Shown piece by piece: positions 33,241 to 42,000 of a stretch of DNA of 64,000 nucleotides (position 1 is the first letter of the stretch; every line of letters begins with the position of its first letter). The notes below the pieces were generated by a model. That model did no database searches. It was not told the DNA's origin and was given only the letters and a program-made list of their open reading frames with translations. The position numbers and the translations under genes are program-made. Location of the stretch: the NCBI RefSeq assembly GCF_000236705.1, contig NC_016599.1, positions 620,001-684,000 of the forward strand, in the 5' to 3' direction. This stretch comes from Owenweeksia hongkongensis DSM 17368. GTDB lineage: Bacteria > Bacteroidota > Bacteroidia > Flavobacteriales > Schleiferiaceae.

Positions 33241-34330
33241 AGCAAGATGGAATTATGCCGGCCGTAAAGAAATCTATTTGGTTGCCATTTTCACGATAAC
33301 GGTGCACCTCCCCATTTAAAAGATAATTTCCAGGCGAGCCTCCGTAAAGTTCTTCCTGCACCATGTCATATCCTAATGAGTAGAAAAAACCTTGAATGTA
33401 TGGAGCTTGTGTAAGCATTGGCATTTTCACATCGTGTACCATGATATTGCCGTCATCACCATTTTCATTATCAATGAAGTAAAGCTTCTTTCCTTCTTTG
33501 TTTATAACCAAATCATGTGGGCGAAGCTGATTGTCGGATAATACCAGACTCAAAGTATCTACATGCACAATAGAATCAGGATAATACTCAAGGGAATCAC
33601 GGGAAAGATCAAAAGACATTAATTCGCCAGGTAAGCTTGCAAAAGGATCAATTACATCCTGAAAGCCAGCACATAGCACCCACAATTGATCTCGGCTATC
33701 TAGTTGCATAGAGTTTGGCTTAAAAGCAACTTGAAGCTCAGTAGTAATGGTATCTACTTTAGTATTTATAATACTAACGGTGCTGTCTGCAATAGTTCCA
33801 GGGCCACCACTATTTGCTACAAACAGCAAATCATCTTTTATAATCATCCTTTCTGGCCCTAATCCTGTATAAATGAACTTGGAAGGAGAAGTTTGATTAT
33901 AATACAGTACATGCACACCTTCATCTTGCCAATCAGTAACATAATATTTATTGCTCGAAGCCTTTACTATATGTCGAGGAGTTCCAAATCCGGTAAAACG
34001 CTTTATTACTTTATAATTACTAGTGTTTACAACTACAATCTCTGCATTACCAGACATTACTAAAAATGTTTTGTCACCATCTACCAGCATACTATTTAAA
34101 CCAGGCCCCATAGTATAAGTATTGGCTTTTTGAAAGGCATTATTATTGGGCACTTGAAGCTCTGGATTGTATGAGGTTAAAGTACCTGAACCCTGAGGTG
34201 TAAGTCCTGTATTTCCAATCATCACCGCAGTGGTGCTAGGTGGTGCCGGATCTGGCTTAGGATCGTCTTTACAAGCTCCTATACTAAGAAGTGCGCCTAA
34301 AACGCATATTTTCAAAATGTTAGTTTTCAT
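33227..34330 (-). CDS. BtuG-like surface lipoprotein beta-propeller
   Basis: This is a 367-residue lipoprotein (MKTNILKICVLGALLSIGACKDD, lipobox Cys at about residue 20) with a Pro-rich linker and a YncE/DUF5074-like seven-bladed propeller (EIVVVNTSNYKVIKRFTGFGTPRHIV, YYVTDWQDEGVHVLYYN, LLFVANSGGPGTIADSTVSIINT, QLRPHDLVINKEGKKLYFIDN). BtuG in Bacteroides is such a propeller, binding cobalamin at the cell surface. Co-translation with the CobT-like gene supports a corrinoid role. No BtuB receptor is adjacent. I chose the start at 34330 because it opens the lipoprotein signal; a longer frame from 34417 has no signal. Confidence 0.72.
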   Translation of the reverse strand: MKTNILKICVLGALLSIGACKDDPKPDPAPPSTTAVMIGNTGLTPQGSGTLTSYNPELQVPNNNAFQKANTYTMGPGLNSMLVDGDKTFLVMSGNAEIVVVNTSNYKVIKRFTGFGTPRHIVKASSNKYYVTDWQDEGVHVLYYNQTSPSKFIYTGLGPERMIIKDDLLFVANSGGPGTIADSTVSIINTKVDTITTELQVAFKPNSMQLDSRDQLWVLCAGFQDVIDPFASLPGELMSFDLSRDSLEYYPDSIVHVDTLSLVLSDNQLRPHDLVINKEGKKLYFIDNENGDDGNIMVHDVKMPMLTQAPYIQGFFYSLGYDMVQEELYGGSPGNYLLNGEVHRYRENGNQIDFFTAGIIPSCFGFK

Positions 34331-34417
34331 AAAAAAATTGATGTTAGTCAATAAAATCTCAAACTTGGTTTGAATGCTGGAAAGATAATAAGAAAGATGA
34401 TTATGAGCGGTGTTCAA

Positions 34418-36091
34418 TTAGACTGCAGTCTTATTACCCTTAAGCAAATGCTGTGCGTTGGCCAAAGCAGCATCAGTAATGTGCTCACCGCTAAGGAGTC
34501 TCGCTAGTTCGTGAAGTCGCTCATTTTCATTTAACTCTACGATGTCCGTTAGTGTAAAATGAGTGTCCGACTTTTTTTGAACTCTATAATGTCTGATTCC
34601 TTTAGAGGCAATTTGTGGTAAGTGAGTGATAGCTATTACTTGCATTGCTCCCCCCATCTTTTGAAGAATATTTCCAATCTTACCGGCCGTTTCTCCACTT
34701 ACGCCTGTGTCAATTTCATCAAAAATGATAGATGGCAAATCATTGTGCTCGGCCATAATTGATTTTAAGGCAAGCATTACTCTGCTCATCTCCCCTCCCG
34801 AAGCCACCTTAGATAGCGGTTGTAAGGCTATACCTTTGTTAGCGGAAAAATTGAAAGTGATCTCATCATTGCCCAACTTTGTAAAAATTTCTGTTTGACT
34901 AACCTTAATTTGAAGCTTAGCATCATTCATATTAAGATCAGACAAAATGCTAACGATCTGCTTTTCAATGGCGGGAGCAGCTTTTTCTCTTGTTTGATGA
35001 AGTTTCCTTGCTGCCGACAAGCGATTCGCTTCAGCCTCTTTTAAGTCAGCTTGTAGCTTTACTAACCTTTCTTCAGCTTGAGTTACCTCTTCAATTTTAG
35101 ATTCCAGTTCATCTCGCTTTGATATAAGCTCATCTATATCCTCAGCACCATGTTTTCTTTGTAAATGAATAAGTTGACTAAGGCGTGAGTCAAGCTTTTC
35201 TAAGCGCTCTGGGTTGTACTCTGTGTCACTTGCTAGTTGCTCCACCTCCTGGCGAATGTCTTCAAGTTCTATCTGAATGGCGCTAACTCTTTCAGTTAGC
35301 TCCTTGTAAATAGGGTTATAATTTTGAAGTTGTTTAAACGATTGCCCTACGGAAATAAGTCCATCGTTAATACCGATAGTTTCAACTCCTTCAATAAGCT
35401 TTACAGCGCTGTCAAGTTTACCTTGAATTTCTTCTGCGTTTTCTAAAAGCTTTAGCTCTTCTTCAATATTTTCTTGTTCCCCGGATTCCAACTTTGCCTC
35501 GGTAAGTTCCTTAAGCAAAAAGTTTACATAGTCTAAATCAAAGCTTTGTCTATCAGATGATTCAGTTATTTTTTTAATCTCCTTATTTACATCCTGATAT
35601 CGCTTATGACTTTCTGCATAGACTGTAATTTCCTTTTCATTTTTAGCAAAAGCATCAATGAGGCCTAGTTGAAAGTTAGTGTCTGCAAGCAACAAATTTT
35701 GATGTTGGCTATGAACATCTATTAACCTTGATGAAAGGTCGTTTAAAACATTTAGGGTAACCGGAGTATCATTTATAAAAGCACGTGATTTTCCGGATGG
35801 CGTAATTTCTCTCCGAATTAGTGTCTCAGACTCAAAATCGAGTTCATTGTTTGCAAAAAAACTTTTGAAGGAATTCTGATTCAAAATAAAAGTAGCCTCT
35901 ACCACACATTTTGTGGTTTCATCACGAAGTACCTTTAAGTCAGCACGTTTGCCAAGCACCAAATTCAGTGCTCCCAAAATAATAGATTTCCCCGCTCCTG
36001 TTTCACCGGTAATTACCGAAAACCCTGAGGATAAGTCAAGTTCGAGCTTATCTATTAGAGCGTAATTTTTTACAGAAAGATGTTTCAGCAT
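34418..36091 (-). CDS. recN: DNA repair protein RecN
   Basis: This is a 557-residue SMC-like ATPase. Walker A is GETGAGKS at residues 29-36 after MLKHLSVKNYALIDKLEL. The two long coiled-coil arms (about residues 155-375) surround a central region, and the C-terminal ATPase lobe has the signature LASGGEMSRVMLALKSIM, Walker B PSIIFDEIDTGVSGETA and the switch AITHLPQIASKG. RecN organises broken DNA ends for recombination repair. Length and order match the family. It is the last gene of the minus-strand operon bamD, rpoZ-like, coaBC, DUF4835, recN, a conserved arrangement in Flavobacteriia. Confidence 0.96.
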   Translation of the reverse strand: MLKHLSVKNYALIDKLELDLSSGFSVITGETGAGKSIILGALNLVLGKRADLKVLRDETTKCVVEATFILNQNSFKSFFANNELDFESETLIRREITPSGKSRAFINDTPVTLNVLNDLSSRLIDVHSQHQNLLLADTNFQLGLIDAFAKNEKEITVYAESHKRYQDVNKEIKKITESSDRQSFDLDYVNFLLKELTEAKLESGEQENIEEELKLLENAEEIQGKLDSAVKLIEGVETIGINDGLISVGQSFKQLQNYNPIYKELTERVSAIQIELEDIRQEVEQLASDTEYNPERLEKLDSRLSQLIHLQRKHGAEDIDELISKRDELESKIEEVTQAEERLVKLQADLKEAEANRLSAARKLHQTREKAAPAIEKQIVSILSDLNMNDAKLQIKVSQTEIFTKLGNDEITFNFSANKGIALQPLSKVASGGEMSRVMLALKSIMAEHNDLPSIIFDEIDTGVSGETAGKIGNILQKMGGAMQVIAITHLPQIASKGIRHYRVQKKSDTHFTLTDIVELNENERLHELARLLSGEHITDAALANAQHLLKGNKTAV

Positions 36092-36110
36092 GCAGCGAAA
36101 GTAAGAAGAA

Positions 36111-37019
36111 TTATGTCTTACCCATTGCCTGGTATTTGGAAGAATTTGTAGGATCTATTTCTACAAGAACTTCCTTGAGATCCGCCAACTTCATTGGCTC
36201 GCCACCACTGAAAATATTGATGATTTCCTGACTCTTTGCATCAAAGAAAATCTGCATTAACATTGAGTTTCTACGCTTATTATTCACAGCCTCAAGCTTC
36301 ATAAGAGAATTCTTGATCACATTTTTAGCGGCAGCTTGTTGTGTTGGCTCATTCATCAAGTCCAGGCCTAACCTGTGATATTGATAGAGACCAATTCTGA
36401 AATCATCAAAGACAGGGCTAGTTAAATTGTCTACCAACCAAAAGCGATTGTTGTTTCCTTCAAAACTCGACCAACCACCATACGAGCTTCCTTGGGCATT
36501 ATTCACAATTGTTTGCGCTTTTGTATAGTATGGATCTCCACCTTTTATAGAATAAGTGTCGTGATCTAAGCCAATGATAATATAGGCGTAGTAAGCTAAA
36601 ACGGAAGTAAGGTTAGAAAGATTAGTGTTTATTGAAAAGTCAAGACGATCGTACTGCAGGTAAGTGAAATCAAACTTAGTATCACGATGTATCAATACTG
36701 GCGAATTGTAACCTGACTTGTAAATGGGTCGACTATACAGAATCTGAATATCACCCGAGTAGGCATCATTATTTTCGCTATTAAGGGTCAAAATAAACTG
36801 ACAGCTAATTTTTTCCTCCTGAGCATATTTTTCGTTGGTCCACTGTCTGTTGTTCAAAAACTCGCGAATAGCAGTTTCTAAGGTGGTAAACCGCTGACGG
36901 TTTGTGGCCTGAATTTTATCCGAAATAATCTGAACCTGAGCGTTTAGCTCTTGTGCCAAAGCATTGCTGCTACTTAGGCAAAAGGTGATCAGTAATATGT
37001 AGTAGAATATCTTTTGCAA
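36111..37019 (-). CDS. DUF4835 family exported protein
   Basis: This is a 302-residue protein with a signal peptide (MQKIFYYILLITFCLSSSNALAQELNAQVQI). The sequence AQVQIISDKIQATNRQRFTTLETAIREFLNNRQWTNEKY and later YYAYIIIGLDHDTYSIKGGDPYY and DLMNEPTQQA are hallmarks of DUF4835, a Bacteroidota-specific family. Its position between coaBC and recN is conserved. The function is not established as far as I can say; a link to the cell envelope or to type IX secretion has been proposed from its distribution. The start overlaps the end of coaBC by 50 bp. Confidence 0.85.
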   Translation of the reverse strand: MQKIFYYILLITFCLSSSNALAQELNAQVQIISDKIQATNRQRFTTLETAIREFLNNRQWTNEKYAQEEKISCQFILTLNSENNDAYSGDIQILYSRPIYKSGYNSPVLIHRDTKFDFTYLQYDRLDFSINTNLSNLTSVLAYYAYIIIGLDHDTYSIKGGDPYYTKAQTIVNNAQGSSYGGWSSFEGNNNRFWLVDNLTSPVFDDFRIGLYQYHRLGLDLMNEPTQQAAAKNVIKNSLMKLEAVNNKRRNSMLMQIFFDAKSQEIINIFSGGEPMKLADLKEVLVEIDPTNSSKYQAMGKT

Positions 37020-38178
37020 TGTCTTGTTTACTTTTTAGTCCTAAAGTTATTTGCTCCTCCTTTCGATTGATCAAAGTTACTTCATTGGTATCTTTTCCAA
37101 AACCAGTATTAAAGCTTGGGCTGTTCAAAACGATGAGATCACAGTTTTTCTTGTGCAACTTACCAATTGCGTTTTCAATTCCGTTTTCCGTTTCTAGAGC
37201 AAAACCTACCACCACTTGTGTGGCTGATTTCTTATTCCCTAAGTCAAAAAGGATATCCGGGTTTTTGATTAAATCAATATGAAGGCCTCCATCAGCTTTT
37301 TTTATTTTCTGATCGGCTACCTTTTTCGGTCGGTAATCCGCCACAGCAGCGGCCATTATCGAAATATCTGTAAGTGAGAATAATTTCTCGCATTCTTGGT
37401 GCATATGCACGGCCGTTTCCACGGAAATAACATTTACGTCTGCATTTGTTGGTCGCAAAGGAGTAGGTCCTAAAACCAAATTTACTTTTGCTCCCATTTC
37501 TGCAGCTGTTTCAGCCAAACTTATTCCCATTTTGCCTGAGCTGTGATTTCCAATAAAGCGCACAGGATCTATAGGTTCGTGGGTTGGGCCAGCAGTTATT
37601 AATACAGTTTTGTCCTTAAGGGGTGATAGGCTCAATAAATCCTGATTAATAAAATCAATGATTTCTTCAGGTTCAGCCATTCTGCCTTCTCCAATTAACC
37701 CACTGGCAAGTTCGCCATCACCAGAAGGGATAAAACAATTTCCGAAATCCTGAAGTTTTTTGATATTTCCTTGTGTGGAGGGATGGCGATACATATCGAG
37801 GTCCATTGCTGGAGCAAAATATACCGGACATTTTGCAGACATATATACTCCCATTAAGAAGTTGTCGCAAAGTCCGCTAGCCATTTTAGAAAGTGTATCT
37901 GAAGTAGCTGGGGCAATCACCATAAGGTCTGCCCATAGTCCCAAGTCTACATGGTTATTCCATTTGCCTTCTTCATCGTTGGCATCAAAGTATTCCCAAA
38001 GAACCGGGTTTTTAGAAAGGGTAGCCAAGGTAAGGGGTGTAACAAAATCGCGGGCCGCAGGCGAAAGAACAACCTTCACCTGTGCACCCGCTTTAATGAG
38101 CAGTCTTACCAGAAAACTGGCTTTATATGCGGCAATGCTACCGGTAACCCCTAATAGCACTTTCTTTCCGCTAAGCAT
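36970..38178 (-). CDS. coaBC: Bifunctional phosphopantothenoylcysteine decarboxylase / phosphopantothenate-cysteine ligase
   Basis: This is a 402-residue CoaBC enzyme of coenzyme A synthesis. The N-terminal flavoprotein CoaC domain begins KKVLLGVTGSIAAYKASFLVRLL and contains ANDEEGKWNNHVDL with the catalytic His, and CDNFLMGVYMSAKCPVYFAPAMDLDMY. The C-terminal CoaB ligase domain starts KDKTVLITAGPTHEPIDPVRFIGNHSSGKMG and includes AAAVADYRPKKVADQKIKK. It follows the rpoZ-like gene by 3 bp. Both halves are complete. Confidence 0.97.
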   Translation of the reverse strand: MLSGKKVLLGVTGSIAAYKASFLVRLLIKAGAQVKVVLSPAARDFVTPLTLATLSKNPVLWEYFDANDEEGKWNNHVDLGLWADLMVIAPATSDTLSKMASGLCDNFLMGVYMSAKCPVYFAPAMDLDMYRHPSTQGNIKKLQDFGNCFIPSGDGELASGLIGEGRMAEPEEIIDFINQDLLSLSPLKDKTVLITAGPTHEPIDPVRFIGNHSSGKMGISLAETAAEMGAKVNLVLGPTPLRPTNADVNVISVETAVHMHQECEKLFSLTDISIMAAAVADYRPKKVADQKIKKADGGLHIDLIKNPDILFDLGNKKSATQVVVGFALETENGIENAIGKLHKKNCDLIVLNSPSFNTGFGKDTNEVTLINRKEEQITLGLKSKQDIAKDILLHITDHLLPK

Positions 38179-38181
38179 ATT

Positions 38182-38520
38182 TTACTCTCCTTCTTGTTTT
38201 ACTTCTGGTCTTCTGAAGTAAACTTTACCAGCCTTCCACTCTTCCATAGCAATAGAAGTAGGTTTAGCTAAAGATTCGTAAAAACGGGAAACTTCAATTT
38301 GCTCCTTGTTTTCAAAAATCTCCTCCAAACTCTCAGTGTTTGTGGCAAATTCATCAAGCTTATCATGAAGCTCAACCTTGATCTCCTCTCCTATTTGATC
38401 CGCACGCTTTGACACAATTGCCAAGGCTTCATAGATGTTCTCAGTTTGAGCATCTATTTCATTGTGGTTTTGAGTAACGGTAGTTCTCGGAGCATCAACT
38501 TTCTTGTAATCCATTGTCAA
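38182..38520 (-). CDS. rpoZ: RNA polymerase omega-subunit-like protein (RpoZ/Rpb6 family, Bacteroidota type)
   Basis: This is a 112-residue protein between bamD and coaBC, the conserved place of the Bacteroidota omega subunit. The core TENIYEALAIVSKRADQIGEEIKVELHDKLDEFA matches the Rpb6/omega helix pattern, and the C-terminus has FYESLAKPTSIAMEEWKAGKVYFRRPE, as in omega-like proteins of this phylum. It would bind the beta-prime subunit and help RNA polymerase assembly. It is spaced 3 bp from each neighbour and so is co-transcribed. Confidence 0.85.
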   Translation of the reverse strand: MTMDYKKVDAPRTTVTQNHNEIDAQTENIYEALAIVSKRADQIGEEIKVELHDKLDEFATNTESLEEIFENKEQIEVSRFYESLAKPTSIAMEEWKAGKVYFRRPEVKQEGE

Positions 38521-38523
38521 TAA

Positions 38524-39327
38524 TTATGATTGTTGCTGTAAATTATGAATATGATCCTGAATTTTCACGTACATCTGCACGGCCTCTTTGGCATCTTTAC
38601 TTTCAGGATAATATCCGATAAATTCATTATACGCTGTTTTTGATTCAATAAATCGCTGCAGCTTTTTACTTTCAATACTGTTCTTTGCCAGCTCATAAGC
38701 CGATAAAAGCCTAGTGAATAAAATTTCTTCGTGATACTGAGTATCAGGAAAGTCATTAAGGGTATTATTAAAAGCTACAACTGCAGCTTGGTAATATCCT
38801 GTATGATAATATTGGTAAGCAATCTCGTATGATTTCTTTTCCAGCTTCTTACGCATCTCACGGATATACGTGTTGCAATCTTGCAAATGCTCACTTTGTG
38901 GATGAGTGTTTACAAAAAGCTGAAGCTCATTTATTGCTTTGTAGGTATAGGTTTGATCTAGGCTATAAGTTGGTGACTCTAAGTAATAACAAAACCCAAC
39001 CATAAATGAGCACTCCTCCGCCTTTTCACTTTTTGGAAATGTTTTGGCAAAATTCTTAAAATGGTAAGCACCAAGAATATAGTCACCTAGCTGATAGTTG
39101 GTCATAGCCAAGTAATAATAAGCATCAGCCGCCTTGTTGGTTCCTCTAAAAAGAGTTACCAATTCGTCAAATAAAGTATATGCGTTGTTATACTTCTCAT
39201 TATTATAATACTCCACAGCCTTATTGTACTTATAATCCAGGTCGGTGCTCTTTTGCGCCTTCTGAAATTCGCTACAAGATGCGAGTATAAAAATGGATAG
39301 TATGCCTATTAGAGTGCGTGCTTTCAT
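38524..39327 (-). CDS. bamD: Outer-membrane assembly lipoprotein BamD
   Basis: This is a 267-residue lipoprotein (MKARTLIGILSIFILASCSEF, lipobox Cys at residue 18) built of TPR-like repeats: DLDYKYNKAVEYYNNEKYNNAYTLFDELV, ADAYYYLAMTNYQLGDYILGAYHFKNFAKTFPKSEKAEECSFMVGFCYY, and AAVVAFNNTLNDFPDTQYHEEI. This is the BamD / YfiO pattern. BamD is an essential part of the BAM complex inserting outer-membrane beta-barrels. It is the first gene of the operon ending with recN and has a good promoter directly upstream. Confidence 0.94.
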   Translation of the reverse strand: MKARTLIGILSIFILASCSEFQKAQKSTDLDYKYNKAVEYYNNEKYNNAYTLFDELVTLFRGTNKAADAYYYLAMTNYQLGDYILGAYHFKNFAKTFPKSEKAEECSFMVGFCYYLESPTYSLDQTYTYKAINELQLFVNTHPQSEHLQDCNTYIREMRKKLEKKSYEIAYQYYHTGYYQAAVVAFNNTLNDFPDTQYHEEILFTRLLSAYELAKNSIESKKLQRFIESKTAYNEFIGYYPESKDAKEAVQMYVKIQDHIHNLQQQS

Positions 39328-39338
39328 AAAATATCGTG

Positions 39339-39346
39339 CAAAAGTA
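39339..39346 (-). promoter_or_regulatory. -7 box of the bamD operon promoter
   Basis: Read on the minus strand, TACTTTTG matches TAnnTTTG, with a TTTC 18 bp upstream as a near -33 box. The box ends 11 bp before the bamD ATG, which gives a very short leader. Confidence 0.6.
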
Positions 39347-39383
39347 CAAATATGGTTTGAAAGCGAAACGAAAATTAATCCTG

Positions 39384-40418
39384 TTAATTATTTACAGGTT
39401 CTATTTCTTTCAAATCTTTGTGCCAAGGTCCAATTATAAAGCTATGAATCAAAAATTCAGTGGTATCTGGGTAGTCCACCTTTATAGGCTTTGTATTGAG
39501 AATCCAATCCTGTAATATTGGTATTGATTTTTGGTTTAGTTCATATATAACGGGAACCCCCATCTTCTTTGCGCCCTCTGCATTGCAGAGCTGTTCATAC
39601 TGCCCTTTAATAGGAACCAGCATCAATTTTTTCCCTAAATACAAGGCCTCAGCGGGTGTTTCAAAACCAGCTGAAGTAAATACTCCCTCACATTCTGAAA
39701 AGCTTTTAATAAAGCCTGCGCTGCTAATGGGGTAGAATGTAATATTCCCTTTTGAAGAAACTGCAGAAGTATGTTTTGAGAATACTTCCCACTTTACATT
39801 TTCTACTTTATTGAGGATCAATTCTATTTCATTATTCCCAAAGGCGGGAAGATAAACCGTATAATGTCTTTTGTTGCTTGGCACTATTGCACGTATATCA
39901 CTACGTATTACGGGGGAGTAAATAAACTTGTCATACCTATCAAAATGAAAACCCAGATAGGATGAACAGGGAGCGTAGTACTTCAATATAAAGGCTCCTA
40001 GCCAATCTCTTTCCTCAGGATGAGGGCATTTTTTGGATTGAAATGAAGCTTGATGCCCCAGTCCAAAGCAATCTTTACCTTTTAACTTACACGCCCAGGC
40101 TGTGATGCTTTCAAAATCATTAATAACGATGTCATAGTCATAAACCGGGAAGGTAAATATCTCACGAAAAATCCTAACAAGGTTATTCTTGAAAAGGGTT
40201 TTGATGTAGCTTATCCCCCCCTTACTGTTATATATAAAAACAATTCCTTTGCTTCGGTACTTTGGTTTAACAGGAAGGTTTACTTCACTTTGATCACCAC
40301 TAAGTACCACATCCACTTCACCATATTTTTGAAGTATTGGAATAATCTCACTGGCTCTGGCAACATGTCCATTTCCGGTACCTTGAACAGCGTAAAGAAT
40401 TTTAGGCACTTTGCTCAT
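39384..40418 (-). CDS. Glycosyltransferase, GT-B fold (MurG/GT28-like)
   Basis: This is a 344-residue protein. The N-terminal KILYAVQGTGNGHVARASEIIPILQKYGEVDVVLSG is the glycine-rich acceptor-domain opening of GT-B enzymes such as MurG and MGDG synthases. In the C-terminal half, CEGVFTSAGFETPAEALYLGKKLMLVPIKGQYEQLCNAEGAKKMGVPVIY is the nucleotide-sugar binding region with the conserved GFET...P.....Q..NA pattern. Similar proteins are common in Bacteroidota; donor and acceptor are unknown. It overlaps the LpxH-like gene by 17 bp, which suggests a joint role in envelope lipids or polysaccharides. Confidence 0.87.
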   Translation of the reverse strand: MSKVPKILYAVQGTGNGHVARASEIIPILQKYGEVDVVLSGDQSEVNLPVKPKYRSKGIVFIYNSKGGISYIKTLFKNNLVRIFREIFTFPVYDYDIVINDFESITAWACKLKGKDCFGLGHQASFQSKKCPHPEERDWLGAFILKYYAPCSSYLGFHFDRYDKFIYSPVIRSDIRAIVPSNKRHYTVYLPAFGNNEIELILNKVENVKWEVFSKHTSAVSSKGNITFYPISSAGFIKSFSECEGVFTSAGFETPAEALYLGKKLMLVPIKGQYEQLCNAEGAKKMGVPVIYELNQKSIPILQDWILNTKPIKVDYPDTTEFLIHSFIIGPWHKDLKEIEPVNN

Positions 40419-41247
40419 GTTCAGATTTATGATCAGTTACCTTTTTTATCAACCGTTGAATATTCAAGTCATTCAGATTTTCATCATCATCTTTTTCGTC
40501 ATCATCTTCCTTCTCATAATGATACATTTGCCATGAACCTTTATTATATTCTAAGGCAGTAAGGTTTTCTATCCAGTCTCCAGAATTTAGATAAACACAA
40601 CTTCCGTTCTTAGTTTTTACCTCCAGCATCTCTGGTTGATGAATATGACCGCATATCACAAAGTCAAAACCCTGATCAACTGCCAATTCAGCTGCCGTAT
40701 CTTCAAAGTCAGTAATGTATTTCACAGCTTTTTTTACGCTGTTCTTTATCATTTTGCTAAAGCTAAATCGCTCGCGGCCTATCTTCTCCAGGCACCAATT
40801 GCTAAAGCTATTTATGGTGATAAGTAGGTCATAACCCCAACCACCGAGTTTTGCAATCCACTTGGCACTTTGTATAGATGCGTCAAAAATATCACCATGA
40901 AAAATCCAGGCCTTTTTATCTCCTAGATTTAGAATCAATTTATCCTGGAGGTGAATATTACCAAAACTAGCATCGGAAAACTTCCTTAGCATTTCGTCAT
41001 GGTTTCCCGTAAGGTAATGTACCTGTGTACCCTTACTGGCCATGGAAATGATTTGTTTGATAACCTTAAGGTGACTTTTGGGGAAGTACCGCTTTCTAAA
41101 CTGCCAGATGTCTACGATATCTCCGTTTAGAACTAGAGTTTTGGGCTGAATACTTTTGAGGTATCTGTACAGCTCTTTGGCACGGCACCCAAAGGTACCA
41201 AGGTGAACATCAGAGATGACCACCACTTCAACTTTACGTTTTTTCAT
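40402..41247 (-). CDS. LpxH-like metallophosphoesterase (UDP-2,3-diacylglucosamine diphosphatase family)
   Basis: This is a 281-residue calcineurin-like phosphoesterase. The five metal motifs are visible: VVISDVHLGTFG, VLNGDIVDIW, YLTGNHDEML, WIFHGDIFD and VICGHIHQPE, followed by NSGDWIENLT. The pattern matches the LpxH family of lipid A synthesis, especially the longer Bacteroidota paralogues. The C-terminal 30 residues are a highly acidic tail (KEDDDEKDDDENLNDL). It is the first gene of a two-gene unit with the glycosyltransferase. Whether it is the main LpxH or a paralogue with another lipid substrate cannot be decided from sequence alone. Confidence 0.87.
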   Translation of the reverse strand: MKKRKVEVVVISDVHLGTFGCRAKELYRYLKSIQPKTLVLNGDIVDIWQFRKRYFPKSHLKVIKQIISMASKGTQVHYLTGNHDEMLRKFSDASFGNIHLQDKLILNLGDKKAWIFHGDIFDASIQSAKWIAKLGGWGYDLLITINSFSNWCLEKIGRERFSFSKMIKNSVKKAVKYITDFEDTAAELAVDQGFDFVICGHIHQPEMLEVKTKNGSCVYLNSGDWIENLTALEYNKGSWQMYHYEKEDDDEKDDDENLNDLNIQRLIKKVTDHKSEHEQSA

Positions 41248-41373
41248 TCAGAAAGTTTTAGTACTTCTGCTCAGCGCAAAAGTGTGGTAAACTTCCTGTG
41301 GTAATGTAAAGGGTGTGTAATGCAATGGTTAAGGATAAAGGTTTTACGAAGAGTTGTATGTTTATAAAACAAC

Positions 41374-41401
41374 AAAGGCCACCTGATGATAGGTAGCCTT
41401 T
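41374..41401 (-). terminator. Terminator of mscL
   Basis: Arms AAAGGC-c-ACCT and AGGT-a-GCCTTT (41374-41384 and 41391-41401) form a 10-bp stem with one mismatch and a 6-nt loop. On the minus strand a U-rich stretch follows. Confidence 0.75.
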
Positions 41402-41425
41402 ATTATGTGTAATTTAATTAGAATA

Positions 41426-41854
41426 TTACCTTTTCAATGCATCACGTATTTCGGTTAACAATTCTACTTCCACTGTAGGTTTTGGTGGTGCTGGATCTGG
41501 AGCAACCTCTTTCTTCTTAAGGTAATTGTTGTACATCTTTACAACCAAAAACACCACAAAGGCAACGATAAGAAAGGTAAGTACAATGTTGATGAAGTTT
41601 CCATACATAATGGCTACTTCAGCAACTTCTGGACTCACTACGTCTTCGCCACTCATTACAGCAGGTGTACCTTCTTTGAGCACCAGTTTGAGCTGTGCAA
41701 AGTCTACCCCGCCAATAGCCATGCCAACAGGAGGCATAATGATATCATTTACGAGAGACTTTACAATAGCACCAAAATAGGTAGCCATGATAAAACCGAC
41801 TGCCAACTCCAACACATTGCCACGCTGGATAAATTCCTTAAATTCCTTGAGCAT
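41426..41854 (-). CDS. mscL: Large-conductance mechanosensitive channel MscL
   Basis: This is a 142-residue protein. The N-terminal amphipathic helix and first membrane helix read MLKEFKEFIQRGNVLELAVGFIMATYFGAIVKSLVNDIIMPPVG, the classic MscL start. A periplasmic loop with an insertion (LKEGTPAVMSGEDVVSPEVAEVA) precedes TM2 (YGNFINIVLTFLIVAFVVFLVVKMYNNYLKK). The C-terminus has the short helix VELLTEIRDALKR. The pentameric channel opens under membrane tension and releases solutes on osmotic downshock. It is monocistronic with its own terminator. Confidence 0.97.
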   Translation of the reverse strand: MLKEFKEFIQRGNVLELAVGFIMATYFGAIVKSLVNDIIMPPVGMAIGGVDFAQLKLVLKEGTPAVMSGEDVVSPEVAEVAIMYGNFINIVLTFLIVAFVVFLVVKMYNNYLKKKEVAPDPAPPKPTVEVELLTEIRDALKR

Positions 41855-42000
41855 AATTAATATAGATTTGAATTAATAGTTTTTTAAAAATATACTTTTT
41901 TACTATTGGAAGCTCATGTGTGCTAAGTTTTTATCTTAAAAAAGGCAATAATTTCACATATTGTAAGAAATATAATTCAATCAAATAAAAAATCAGAAAT

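Noticed and set aside
39496-39735. Long antisense frames opposite the glycosyltransferase and other genes
   Set aside because: They are shadows of well-supported genes and have no domain, start signal or codon pattern of their own.
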